Assembly (NCBI GenBank): GCA_910578585.1
Contig: CAJTRG010000001.1
Span: 124,001-188,000 of the forward strand
DNA: 64,000 nucleotides
Direction: 5' to 3'
DNA from: an uncultured Mailhella sp.
GTDB taxonomy: Bacteria > Desulfobacterota > Desulfovibrionia > Desulfovibrionales > Desulfovibrionaceae
How positions within the stretch are numbered: position 1 is the stretch's first letter; each line of letters begins with the position of its first letter. Positions 8,925 to 16,643 of this stretch are shown piece by piece. The position numbers were made by a program, and so were the translations under genes. The notes under the pieces were generated by a model. It had not been told where the DNA came from and searched no databases. It saw nothing but the letters and a program-made list of their open reading frames with translations.

Positions 8925-10208
8925 CTATGGTCTATTTTGCGGAAACATCCAATCTGTTTCTGCATAAATAGCATTATCTTCAATATTGTGCAATTGTCTT
9001 TCTGTTTGCATATTTTTTGTGGCAAGGCAATAGTTTTCTAAAATATTCTTTTCTTTTTGTCTTTGCAGATCATGGGGCAAATGCAGAGGACTTTGCCAGT
9101 TCAGAAAATTTGTTATTTGTCCTTTATCGGTAAAGGTGGAAAAATAAGGAATGATATTTTGCAAAGGTTTAGTGACAAGGCTTTGTTCCGTGAGTTCCTT
9201 ATGCAGAAGGTGATAGAGAAAATGCGGATCTTTATAGGCTAAAAGACAATTGGGTTCTTTATTATTCATATACTTGCATGTTTGAAACTCTCCGCAGGGG
9301 GAGCAGGAAAGGTAGGCCTGCCAAATGGTATGCCCTTCACCATAGGGGCCTGTCTCAAAAACATTGGCAGAGGATAAATAAAATCCTTCAACAGGCGTGC
9401 CAAGGTGGCTTGCAAAGTGGGCAGTACCGGTATCAGGGGAAAGGAGCAGTTCCAGACTTGCCAAAATTTCCTGTAAATCCTGAAAGGATGTTTTGCCGGC
9501 AAGATTTTGTACAAAAGAGTGGAGTGTTTTGGGCAAATATACTAGCAGTTCTTCAGCAAATTTTTGTTCTTTTTGTGTGCCTAAAAGATAGATTTTTTTA
9601 TCATGCAGAGTATTTAAATTTTGTAAGCGTTGAAAAACAATGGGAATTATTTTTGCGTAATATTCAGCAGGCAGAGAACGGCGCGCATTTTGCCCGGAAA
9701 GTACAATGCCAAGTCCATTGCCTTTGCCCTCGGCTTTGGGATTGACTAAATGAGCAGGATAAGGATTTTTTGCCAGCATACCCCAAAAATCCACAAGATT
9801 GATGGGCGTTTTCTTTCTGTTGCCAAGCCAGCGAAACGCCATGCGCACCCAATTGGAATGGCGGGCATAGCCATTGTGGCGGGAATAGCCCATAAGCCGC
9901 TGTGGCTCAAAAAGCATGCTTATTGCCTGGCACAGGTTTGAGTGATTGAGGGGGTAAATTTCATCAAATTGTTTCTGGCGCAGCGCTTCAAAAATTTTGC
10001 AATTTTCTTCCCAGACAGTTTGGCTGGAACTTTCGCTTGCTGAAATTCCTATGCAGTTGACAGTGGGATAAATAAGTTTTGCCAGGCAGCAAAGGCTGTT
10101 ATCCGTTAAAAGTGTTACTTCCCCGTCCTGCATGAGCGCAAAGATGAGTCGTTTGCTTTGGATAATATCTCCGAAGCGGGCTAATTGGATAACTAAGTAT
10201 TTTTTCAT
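8925..10208 (-). CDS. Glycosyltransferase family 9 (heptosyltransferase-like) protein
   Basis: A 427-residue GT9-family protein related to LPS heptosyltransferases. The N-terminus MKKYLVIQLARFGDIIQSKR is the family's opening, and the C-terminal nucleotide-sugar site is seen as LLSPDTGTAHFASHLGTPVEG. A cysteine cluster follows (SCSPCGEFQTCKY), as in GT9 proteins of this lineage. An added C-terminal tail of about 90 residues has no recognised domain. First gene of the minus-strand set GT9 / CgeB-like / tilS, divergent from the UTRA fragment at 10289. Confidence 0.8.
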   Translation of the reverse strand: MKKYLVIQLARFGDIIQSKRLIFALMQDGEVTLLTDNSLCCLAKLIYPTVNCIGISASESSSQTVWEENCKIFEALRQKQFDEIYPLNHSNLCQAISMLFEPQRLMGYSRHNGYARHSNWVRMAFRWLGNRKKTPINLVDFWGMLAKNPYPAHLVNPKAEGKGNGLGIVLSGQNARRSLPAEYYAKIIPIVFQRLQNLNTLHDKKIYLLGTQKEQKFAEELLVYLPKTLHSFVQNLAGKTSFQDLQEILASLELLLSPDTGTAHFASHLGTPVEGFYLSSANVFETGPYGEGHTIWQAYLSCSPCGEFQTCKYMNNKEPNCLLAYKDPHFLYHLLHKELTEQSLVTKPLQNIIPYFSTFTDKGQITNFLNWQSPLHLPHDLQRQKEKNILENYCLATKNMQTERQLHNIEDNAIYAETDWMFPQNRP

Positions 10209-10288
10209 GCTTCATATTTAAGCAGAGCATAAAATTTTTGTCAATGAAAAGATAGAAACTTGCAGTTTTTTCTCATTCATTAAAATAG

Positions 10289-10579
10289 ATGAGTGTGTTT
10301 AGGGTTTTGTATTACAAAGAATTACCGGTCTGTGATACGTATAAAAAATTTATGGATATGGTTTATGCTGTAACAGGAAAAATGCTTTCGCACACGATTC
10401 AGGCCTTTATTCCCACGCTTGCTCCTGCTGAAATTGCAGCGGCTTTTGGGATAGAAGCAAATCCTGTGATTATGTGGCATCAGAAACATTATGCTGTTGA
10501 TGATGAGCTTGTTTGCGAAAGCTATGTTTTCTTTAATCCTCGCATTGTTTTGCTGCATTCCTTGACAAGGTGGTTTTAA
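10289..10579 (+). pseudogene. UTRA-domain fragment of a GntR-type regulator (probable remnant)
   Basis: A 96-residue frame resembling the C-terminal part of the UTRA ligand-binding domain of GntR/HutC regulators: a segment reading LAPAEIAAAFGIEANPVIM, then HYAVDDELVCESYVFF. The winged-helix DNA-binding domain and the first part of UTRA are absent. Only 80 bases separate it from the divergent GT9 gene, so there is no room for them upstream. No Shine-Dalgarno precedes ATG 10289. It ends 18 bases before the TctC-type gene, as if it were what is left of that gene's local regulator. It could instead be a small ligand-binding protein. Confidence 0.5.
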
Positions 10580-10597
10580 TTGCCAGCGGAGGGGAAA

Positions 10598-11575
10598 ATG
10601 AAAAAATATTTTTCTATTGTGAGTACAATAGTTTTTGTTTGCATGTTGGTATGTTTGCCAAATGTTTATGCAGCTGAAAAATATCCTCAGCAAACAATTA
10701 CTGTGTATCATCCTTTTGAACCAACACCTTATGATGTGTTGAGTGAAGTGTATAACGAAGAACTTTCTAAAATTTTAAATGTTCCAGTAAAGTTTGAATA
10801 CGGTATGCGCGGCAAAGCTGCTCAAGCCGTGCTCAAAGGCCAGCCAGACGGCTATACTGTTTTCTTTGCTGCCATGGGTCCAATGGTTTTAATGCCTAAT
10901 ATGATTCGTCCAGCATATCGCCCGGAAGATTTCAAGGCTATTGGACGCGCAACCTTATTGCCTATTATTTTTGTAGCCGAAAAGAATGCTCCTTATAAAA
11001 CCTTTGATGAATTTATTGCCTATGCGAAGAAAAATCCTGGTAAAACCAGTATCGGGCTGACCAATTTCCTAAGTTCCCTTCATATTGGCATGACCCATTT
11101 TATCAAAGATATTGCTAAATTAGATGTAAAGCTTGTGGAACAGCCAGACGGCCCAATCAGAGGTACTATTGACTGCCTGATTGGTGAAACTGATGCTCTT
11201 ATCAGCCATACTCCTGATATTATGCGTTATATTAAACGCGGTGATTTTATTCCTCTTGCAACCTTTGCAGAAGAAAGACTTGAAATGCTTCCATATGTTC
11301 CAACTTTGAAAGAAAAAGGCTATGATTTCAGTCAAACAAGTTGGAGAGTTCTTGTTGTGAATAAAGATACTCCACAGGAAATTGTGGATATTTTAGCAAG
11401 AGCAAGCAAGGCAGCTTTGGAAAATCCAAGAACTTTACAATCAGCAAAGGAAAATTATGAAGTTATTTCATGGTTATCTCCTGAAGATGCTGATAAGTTC
11501 CTGCAAGATGAATTTAAGTTCTATGAAGACTTATCAAAGTCCATGGGGCTGCATTATTCTCAAAAGAAAAAATAG
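10598..11575 (+). CDS. Tripartite tricarboxylate transporter substrate-binding protein (TctC/Bug family)
   Basis: A 325-residue periplasmic binding protein. It has a signal peptide (MKKYFSIVSTIVFVCMLVCL, cleavage after VYA) followed by the Bug/TctC fold: ITVYHPFEPTPYDVL, then KAAQAVLKGQPDGYT and a PEDFKAIGR segment. Such proteins deliver carboxylates to TctAB permeases or act as sensors. No tctA or tctB gene lies next to it, so it is an orphan here. The frame opens at TTG 10580, but ATG 10598 with GGAGGGG just upstream is the start. A hairpin terminator follows 28 bases after the stop. Ligand unknown. Confidence 0.8.
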   Translation: MKKYFSIVSTIVFVCMLVCLPNVYAAEKYPQQTITVYHPFEPTPYDVLSEVYNEELSKILNVPVKFEYGMRGKAAQAVLKGQPDGYTVFFAAMGPMVLMPNMIRPAYRPEDFKAIGRATLLPIIFVAEKNAPYKTFDEFIAYAKKNPGKTSIGLTNFLSSLHIGMTHFIKDIAKLDVKLVEQPDGPIRGTIDCLIGETDALISHTPDIMRYIKRGDFIPLATFAEERLEMLPYVPTLKEKGYDFSQTSWRVLVVNKDTPQEIVDILARASKAALENPRTLQSAKENYEVISWLSPEDADKFLQDEFKFYEDLSKSMGLHYSQKKK

Positions 11576-11596
11576 TTTGTAAAACTATTGCTCATA

Positions 11597-11627
11597 AAAA
11601 AAGTCACTCAATGAGTGACTTTTTTTA
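11597..11627 (+). terminator. Terminator after the TctC-type gene
   Basis: GTCACTC (11603-11609) and GAGTGAC (11613-11619) form a stem flanked by A and T runs that extend the pairing, ending in TTTTTTT. It could work in both directions. Confidence 0.75.
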
Positions 11628-11635
11628 TATGCTTA

Positions 11636-11938
11636 GTAACTTGTCGTTATTATTTCTATCTTTTTTGGGGGAAATTATTAGCTCTGCTGTCGCTATCCGT
11701 AAGGCTTCGTCAACGGCTACCGTTCTCCCAATCCCCCTAAACGCAAAACCGTTATAGACTGTGTCTATAACGGTTTTGTTTTATCATATAATTTAAGAGT
11801 GGTTATAAAAAGTTTTGAAAGAGAGGACAGGGAGAGAAGTTTTACGCTTTAGCTGTTAGTGAACTTGTATGCGTTACAGATAAAGACAGCAGAGCTCAAG
11901 TTCTTTCCTGTAAAATTTTCAATGAGTAACTAAACGTT
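11636..11938. repeat. Intergenic region with diverged inverted repeats around a 15-bp hairpin
   Basis: This gene-free stretch has a clear layout. AGCTCTGCTGTC at 11680-11691 recurs inverted at 11885-11896. Similarity continues inward for about 30 bases (11680-11709 against 11867-11896). Between them a perfect 15-bp stem (11745-11759 with 11763-11777, loop TGT) is followed by TTTT. GGGGGA at 11667-11672 can also pair with TCCCCC near 11731. It may be a decayed mobile repeat or a structured RNA; I cannot tell which. Confidence 0.45.
11745..11781. terminator. Strong hairpin, terminator-like
   Basis: AAAACCGTTATAGAC pairs perfectly with GTCTATAACGGTTTT around a 3-base loop. A/T runs lie on both sides, so it may terminate transcription from either direction, including read-through from the minus-strand gene at 11939. 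Confidence 0.5.
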
Positions 11939-13573
11939 TTAGCCGCGAAGAATATTTTTAGCTGCTTCGTCGTTTACTTCTGTAATGAAAGGAATACCTG
12001 TTTCCCTTTCTGTTTCACGGTTAATGGTTGCAATATCTGTGCGGGCAATGTCTGTTACATTGAACTTACGGGCGCCAGCGAGGAATTGCTGTAAGCCAGC
12101 TGCAATGCGGTCAAGGTTTGTCCACATGGCAATTGCACCGTATGGGATTTTCTTCATTTCAGATTTGCCGAGTTTTGCTTCAAGAGCATGGTAGCCGGCA
12201 AAAATGGTTTCAGCAGTTGTGCCGATATCGCTGACAGTCTTTGGAAGCTTATCCCAGTTGCCGGATACTTCGGCACGGCGTTCCGGATGCAGAGCTCCTT
12301 CAATATTTGCGCCCAAGAAGCCAGGAATCATCATGCCACGGCCCATACAAATAAGTTTTGCATAAGGAGCACAAAGAGCAAGGCCTTTGAAGATTTGGCT
12401 TGATTTTGCAAAGCCACCGGCAAGAGCAAGGTCAGGAACCTTTTTGCCACTGGCAGCCAAAATGCTGGCGTATTCATATACTTTTGAATGGAGGAGAATG
12501 CTTGGCACACCCCAGTTTTCCATCATATCCCAAGGGCTCATGCCTGTACCTCCGCTGGAACCGTCAATGGTCAAAAGGTCAAGTTTGCAGTCACTGGCAA
12601 GGCGAAGGGCAAGAGCAAGAGCTTCCATGCCATAGGAACCGGTTTTCAGGGAAATGGCTTTGAAGCCTAATTTGCGAAGATGGCTGATTTGAGAAGTAAA
12701 GCTTTTTCTGACCTGATCAGCATTGGTAAAGGCAGTAAAACCTAAGCGGCTGTGACGGGCAAAGTGGCTGACAGCGCCGGCTTTATAGGCAGCTTCAACT
12801 TCCGGAAGGGTTGGGTCAGGGTCAACCAAGTAGCCGCGGTTTTTGAGAAATTTTGCATATTCAATATCGTTTACTTGAATTTCACCGCCGATATTTTTTG
12901 CGCCTTGTCCCCATTTGAGTTCAATAATAACTTTATCTGCATATTTTTCAGCAACATATTCAGCAACGCCGTTGCGGGCATCTTCTACGTTCAATTGTAC
13001 AATGATTGCACCGTAACCGTCGCTGTAACGCAAATAGCCGTCAATACGTCTTTCCAGTTCAGGAGCTTTTTTGATGCGGCCGTTGACAATTTCAGCTTTT
13101 TTATCAACGCCCACAACGTTTTCACCAACAACAACAGGGACACCGCAAAGAGCGCAGCCTGTTGCAAAGGAGTTCCAATATTTTGCTGCTACAAAAGTAG
13201 ATCCTAAAGCCCCGGTCATCACAGGATATTTACATGTAATTTGTTTTTTTTGTCCAATTTTTGTTTCAAGGTTCACGTCTGTAAATAGTGTGTCGCCTTT
13301 CTTGGCAGTTTTAGCGTCAGCGCCTTTTGCACCGTAAAGATTGCCTTGAATTTTTATTGCATTGTAAGAAATGCCCAGAGGGGTGGTATTGTCAGATCCG
13401 GCAGTCACAAAACCAAAATCGCGAGGATAAAGCGTGTCACGGCCTTTAAGTGAGCCAAGCCATGTTTCGCATTTGCCCTGACAGTCAGCACGGCAAAGAG
13501 AACAGAGACCGGAATCGCAAATATTGCCTCGGTTGGTTGTTCCAAGAACATCATTGTTTTTCAATTGAGACAT
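11939..13573 (-). CDS. FMN-binding glutamate synthase-like protein (GltB central domain family)
   Basis: A 544-residue protein matching the FMN and iron-sulfur synthase domain of glutamate synthase, as a stand-alone polypeptide. Family features include IVQLNVEDARNGVAEYV, GQGAKNIGGE and LTIDGSSGGTGMSPWDMMEN, plus the FMN-site region MGRGMMIPGFLGANIEGAL. It lacks the glutamine amidotransferase domain. The N-terminus holds five cysteines in 17 residues (C19, C24, C27, C31, C35), suggesting an extra iron-sulfur or metal site. No gltD-like reductase is adjacent, so electron donor and true substrate are open. AAGGAG precedes the ATG, and a cluster of dyads lies upstream. Confidence 0.78.
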   Translation of the reverse strand: MSQLKNNDVLGTTNRGNICDSGLCSLCRADCQGKCETWLGSLKGRDTLYPRDFGFVTAGSDNTTPLGISYNAIKIQGNLYGAKGADAKTAKKGDTLFTDVNLETKIGQKKQITCKYPVMTGALGSTFVAAKYWNSFATGCALCGVPVVVGENVVGVDKKAEIVNGRIKKAPELERRIDGYLRYSDGYGAIIVQLNVEDARNGVAEYVAEKYADKVIIELKWGQGAKNIGGEIQVNDIEYAKFLKNRGYLVDPDPTLPEVEAAYKAGAVSHFARHSRLGFTAFTNADQVRKSFTSQISHLRKLGFKAISLKTGSYGMEALALALRLASDCKLDLLTIDGSSGGTGMSPWDMMENWGVPSILLHSKVYEYASILAASGKKVPDLALAGGFAKSSQIFKGLALCAPYAKLICMGRGMMIPGFLGANIEGALHPERRAEVSGNWDKLPKTVSDIGTTAETIFAGYHALEAKLGKSEMKKIPYGAIAMWTNLDRIAAGLQQFLAGARKFNVTDIARTDIATINRETERETGIPFITEVNDEAAKNILRG

Positions 13574-13585
13574 AAAAAAAACTCC

Positions 13586-13794
13586 TTACAAAATTGTTAA
13601 TCTTTGTTAAAAGAAATATAATTTTTTTTATTTCAAAAGGCAAGAATTTAATGCAAAAAAGTAAAAAATAATTTTTGTTGAAAATATTTATTTATAATAT
13701 ACTGATATTATATACATTTTTTATTTGTAAATATTTACAATTTTGTAAATTTATTAATTTTTGCGCATAAAAACAAAAAATTACAAAATTGTAA
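13586..13794. promoter_or_regulatory. Cluster of TTACAA/TTGTAA dyads upstream of the glutamate synthase-like gene
   Basis: Four dyads of one type lie in the AT-rich gap. TTACAA-AA-TTGTTA at 13586-13599 is imperfect and overlaps the ribosome site. TTGTAA-ATAT-TTACAA is at 13725-13740. TTTACAA-TT-TTGTAAA at 13734-13749 overlaps the second. TTACAA-AA-TTGTAA is at 13781-13794. Repeated copies in one gap suggest binding sites for a dimeric regulator. The regulator cannot be named from this window. Confidence 0.5.
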
Positions 13795-13801
13795 AATATT
13801 G

Positions 13802-13839
13802 TATACAAAAAAAGGATACAGAATAAACTGTATCCTTTT
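13802..13839 (-). terminator. Terminator of the coo hydrogenase operon
   Basis: AAAAGGATACAG (13810-13821) pairs perfectly with CTGTATCCTTTT (13828-13839) around a 6-base loop. Read on the minus strand, a run of T follows (13807-13813). It lies about 70 bases beyond the cooF stop. Confidence 0.75.
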
Positions 13840-13907
13840 GCAAAAGCATATATAATGAGTAAACTCTTGCTCTTCACCTTGTAGCGAAGTGAGTAGAAGA
13901 AGAGTTT

Positions 13908-14504
13908 TTATTCAGCTTTTGGATCTTTTGCTTCCTGTACTGGTGCTGGTTTTTCGATATCAGGGTGGGAGATTGGTTCACCGCGCATCATGGCCCGATA
14001 TTCTTCTATTGGCATCATGCTGAGGGCGCCAAAGGCACAGGCTTCAACACAGGCAGTGACTTCTTTGCCTTCGCTTGCACGCCATTGTTCGCAAAGGTCA
14101 CAGCGTACGGAAATAAGACGGGGATCCTTTCTTTCAAGACGTTTCTTTTCGTCTTCTGTAACTTCCACGAAAGTTTTACTGATGGCGCCGTAAGGGCAGG
14201 CCATGACGCAAAGTCCGCAGCCAGCGCAAAATTCTGTGCGCATAATAACCTTTTCGCCTTTATTTTGGATAAGGGCGTGGGTTGGGCAAACAAGCGCGCA
14301 GGGAGCCTCTTCGCATTGACGGCACTGTACAGGCATTTTCAAATTTTCGGTTTTGACAACGTGTACGCGAGGTTCATGGTCTTTGCGCATTTTAGCGGCT
14401 TCTTTAATGGTTACGCCATTATGGGAAGCAATACAGGCTAATTCACATTTTTTACAAGCACGGCATTTATTAGAGTCTGCATATATAACATATTGTTGTG
14501 ACAT
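13908..14504 (-). CDS. cooF: CooF-like 4Fe-4S ferredoxin subunit
   Basis: A 198-residue polyferredoxin of the CooF/HycB/HydN type. Four cysteine groups are visible: CRACKKCELAC, CRQCEEAPCALVC, CAGCGLCVMAC and CDLCEQW...CVEAC, consistent with four [4Fe-4S] clusters. In Coo systems CooF passes electrons between a donor enzyme (classically CO dehydrogenase) and the hydrogenase. It is the last gene of the minus-strand operon after hypA, as in D. vulgaris. The proline- and charge-rich C-terminal tail is not conserved. No cooS accompanies it in the window, so the electron donor is unknown. Confidence 0.82.
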   Translation of the reverse strand: MSQQYVIYADSNKCRACKKCELACIASHNGVTIKEAAKMRKDHEPRVHVVKTENLKMPVQCRQCEEAPCALVCPTHALIQNKGEKVIMRTEFCAGCGLCVMACPYGAISKTFVEVTEDEKKRLERKDPRLISVRCDLCEQWRASEGKEVTACVEACAFGALSMMPIEEYRAMMRGEPISHPDIEKPAPVQEAKDPKAE

Positions 14505-14523
14505 AGCTATTTATTTCCTCATT

Positions 14524-14877
14524 CTATTTTTCATGCACTTTTATGGAGCTTATCTGCATCTCATTACCGCCTTGCCAGTCCACATTGGGGCTTTGACAGA
14601 CAGGGCATACAAAGTGCCGTTTATTGATACTTACAATTTTTTGGCAATCGTGGCAAAAACCTGTAAGCGGTATGCGTTCTATGAAGAGTTTCGCATTTTT
14701 GGTTATGGGCTCTTCTTCTGCCAGAATTTCAAAGCATCCTTCAAGGGTTTGCGGTTCTATGCAGCTGAGCACCCCAATTTTGAGATAGATTTCATCAACG
14801 CAAAGGTCTTTATTTTGTTTTATTACTTCTTCCGTTACTATTTTGAACAGGGAAGAAGCAATCACTGTTTCATGCAT
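14524..14877 (-). CDS. hypA: Hydrogenase nickel-incorporation protein HypA
   Basis: A 117-residue HypA. The nickel-binding start MHETVIASSL is intact, and the zinc site is two CxxC pairs (FCHDCQK and FVCPVCQS). It delivers nickel to the hydrogenase large subunit together with HypB, which is not in the window. It starts 3 bases after the cooH stop and precedes cooF, so it is dedicated to this hydrogenase. Confidence 0.9.
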   Translation of the reverse strand: MHETVIASSLFKIVTEEVIKQNKDLCVDEIYLKIGVLSCIEPQTLEGCFEILAEEEPITKNAKLFIERIPLTGFCHDCQKIVSINKRHFVCPVCQSPNVDWQGGNEMQISSIKVHEK

Positions 14878-14880
14878 ATA

Positions 14881-15987
14881 TTATCTTTCGGTGCAGGACA
14901 CGCAAGGGTCAATGCTGTTTACAATAAGTGCAACGTCAGCAACTTCGCAATCCTTCATCATTACGCCAAGACCTTCCCAGTTCATATAGGAAGGAACACG
15001 CCATTTGAGGCGAAGCGGCATATCTGTTCCGTCAGTATGAACATAATAGAAAAGTTCACCGCGCGGAGCTTCAGAACGCGCCATTGCTTCACCTGCTGGA
15101 ATATGAGGAAGCAGAACATGCAGTTCCCCTTCTTCCGGCATATTGCGGATGAGCTGCTTGATGATTTTAATGGATTCAAGAGTTTCTCTTAAACGAACCA
15201 TTGCTCTTGAGTGAACATCACAGCCTGTTTCCGTGATCACATCAAAATCCAGTTCATCATAAATAAGATAGGGTGCATCACGTCTGGTATCAATATTCAC
15301 ATTGCTGCCGCGGGCAACAGGGCCAACCAAACCATATTTAATAACATCTTCAGCGCTGATATAGCCCACATTGGTGGTACGTCTCAGCAGCATTTTATCT
15401 GTTCTGAAAATATCAATAATTTCTTTGATATGCTTTTCGGTACGGGCTATGCTTTTTTCAATAAAATCAAGAAGTTCAAGATTGATAGAATATTTTACGC
15501 CGCCAATGCAGTTTGCAGAAATATTCATACGGTTGCCGTAAATGGTTTCCTTTACGTCCTGCATGATTTCACGTACTTCCATCATGTGCATGAACAGGGA
15601 TTTATAGCCGACAACGTGGGTTAAAATAGCCACGTTAAAGAGGTGGGAGGCAACACGTTTGATTTCTTCTGCCATAATACGCAGAGCCTGAGCTCGTTTG
15701 GAAACTTCAATGCCAGCCAGATTTTCAATAACCATGCAATAGGTCAATGGGTGGCTGTTGGAGCAAAGAGAGCAAACACGTTCTGTAAGGACAACGTTTT
15801 GGAAGAAGTTTCTTTTGGTGGCAATAGATTCCATGCCGCGGTGCACGTGGCCTGAGGTAATATCAACATGTTTAACTTTTTCGCCTTCAAGGTCGAGCTT
15901 AAAATACATGGGCTCTTCAAGAGCAACGTGGATAGGGCCTAAAGGAAGAGAAAAAGATTTTTGTTCAAGTGGTTGTTTTGTTTCCAT
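14881..15987 (-). CDS. cooH: Energy-converting [NiFe] hydrogenase large subunit CooH
   Basis: A 368-residue catalytic subunit of a group 4 (Coo/Ech-like) membrane-bound hydrogenase. Both nickel-binding motifs are present: ERVCSLCSNSH near residue 70 and DPCVSCTER at the very end. The protein stops immediately after this second motif, so there is no C-terminal peptide to be cleaved, as reported for CooH and EchE. The frame runs upstream to 16068, but ATG 15987 has an AAGGAA site and starts 2 bases after the cooU stop. The proximal region is homologous to Nuo subunit D. Confidence 0.9.
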   Translation of the reverse strand: METKQPLEQKSFSLPLGPIHVALEEPMYFKLDLEGEKVKHVDITSGHVHRGMESIATKRNFFQNVVLTERVCSLCSNSHPLTYCMVIENLAGIEVSKRAQALRIMAEEIKRVASHLFNVAILTHVVGYKSLFMHMMEVREIMQDVKETIYGNRMNISANCIGGVKYSINLELLDFIEKSIARTEKHIKEIIDIFRTDKMLLRRTTNVGYISAEDVIKYGLVGPVARGSNVNIDTRRDAPYLIYDELDFDVITETGCDVHSRAMVRLRETLESIKIIKQLIRNMPEEGELHVLLPHIPAGEAMARSEAPRGELFYYVHTDGTDMPLRLKWRVPSYMNWEGLGVMMKDCEVADVALIVNSIDPCVSCTER

Positions 15988-15989
15988 AA

Positions 15990-16643
15990 TTATTCCTTTT
16001 CTTCTGTTTGAGGCTTTGGAGCTTCTTTTGCAGTTTCTTCTACTTTGGTAAAGCTGGGTTCTTTGCATTGTTCTTGGAAACTTGCCGGAACATGTCCGAT
16101 TTTTTCAAGCATAACTTGTTCCCAAAGGTCTTTGCTGCCAGTACCATGAACCATAGAAGAAAATGGAATAAGCTGTGTCATAATACCTGCATCCAAACTT
16201 TCATCCAGGAATAAGCGTTTTGGATTAGGGTGATTGATGATTTTTATATTATACATTTCCATAAATTCGCGTTCATTCCAGTCTGCATTTCTGAAATAAG
16301 GCGTAATGGAAGGAACTTCGAGTGGTTCCAAGGTTTCTTTATCATAAATTTGGATAGTCACGCAAAGAAGTACACTTTTGATTGCAAAATGATATGCAAT
16401 GGCACGGCGTTTTGCTTCAATGGAACGGTCTTCCGTGTAGGCACTGACTGTGCATAAACGCGCATGAAGACCCTGCAAAACTTCTGCTGCTTTGGTGAGG
16501 TCAGAAACGTTTTCCAGTCTAAGCCATGCGTACATGTTGTTATATTTGTTTGTTGTCCATGTAAGCTTGGGAAAATCAGTTTTTTCAAATGTATCTTTGA
16601 TGAGTTCTACCAACTCTTGGGTATTATTCTGGTTTTGATTCAT
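15990..16643 (-). CDS. cooU: CooU-like 30-kDa (NuoC-type) hydrogenase subunit
   Basis: A 217-residue homologue of the NuoC/HycE N-terminal 30-kDa subunit, seen in the signature stretch ITPYFRNADWNEREFMEMYN followed by NPKRLFLDES. It is part of the hydrophilic arm that holds the large subunit. Its start lies 20 bases inside the end of cooX, and an AAGGAG site sits 6 bases before the ATG. The acidic, lysine-rich C-terminal tail is not conserved. Named from position between cooX and cooH. Confidence 0.82.
   Translation of the reverse strand: MNQNQNNTQELVELIKDTFEKTDFPKLTWTTNKYNNMYAWLRLENVSDLTKAAEVLQGLHARLCTVSAYTEDRSIEAKRRAIAYHFAIKSVLLCVTIQIYDKETLEPLEVPSITPYFRNADWNEREFMEMYNIKIINHPNPKRLFLDESLDAGIMTQLIPFSSMVHGTGSKDLWEQVMLEKIGHVPASFQEQCKEPSFTKVEETAKEAPKPQTEEKE

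Noticed and set aside
9278..9745. Plus-strand open frame of 155 codons inside the GT9 gene
   Set aside because: A shadow of a well-supported minus-strand glycosyltransferase; low-complexity translation without motifs.
13692..13877. 61-codon minus-strand frame in the gap between cooF and the glutamate synthase-like gene
   Set aside because: Very AT-rich, no ribosome site, and it includes the coo terminator hairpin; the dyads explain the sequence better.
13861..13907. AAACTCTT/AAGAGTTT hairpin beside the cooF stop as the operon terminator
   Set aside because: The stem is interrupted and no T-run follows on the minus strand; the hairpin at 13810-13839 fits far better.
14353..15192. Long plus-strand open frame (279 codons) opposite hypA and cooH
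   Set aside because: It is antisense to clear hydrogenase genes, has no ribosome site or domain, and spans two real genes.
15988..16068. 27-residue N-terminal extension of CooH
   Set aside because: It lies within cooU coding sequence, and ATG 15987 has its own ribosome site and the normal family start.
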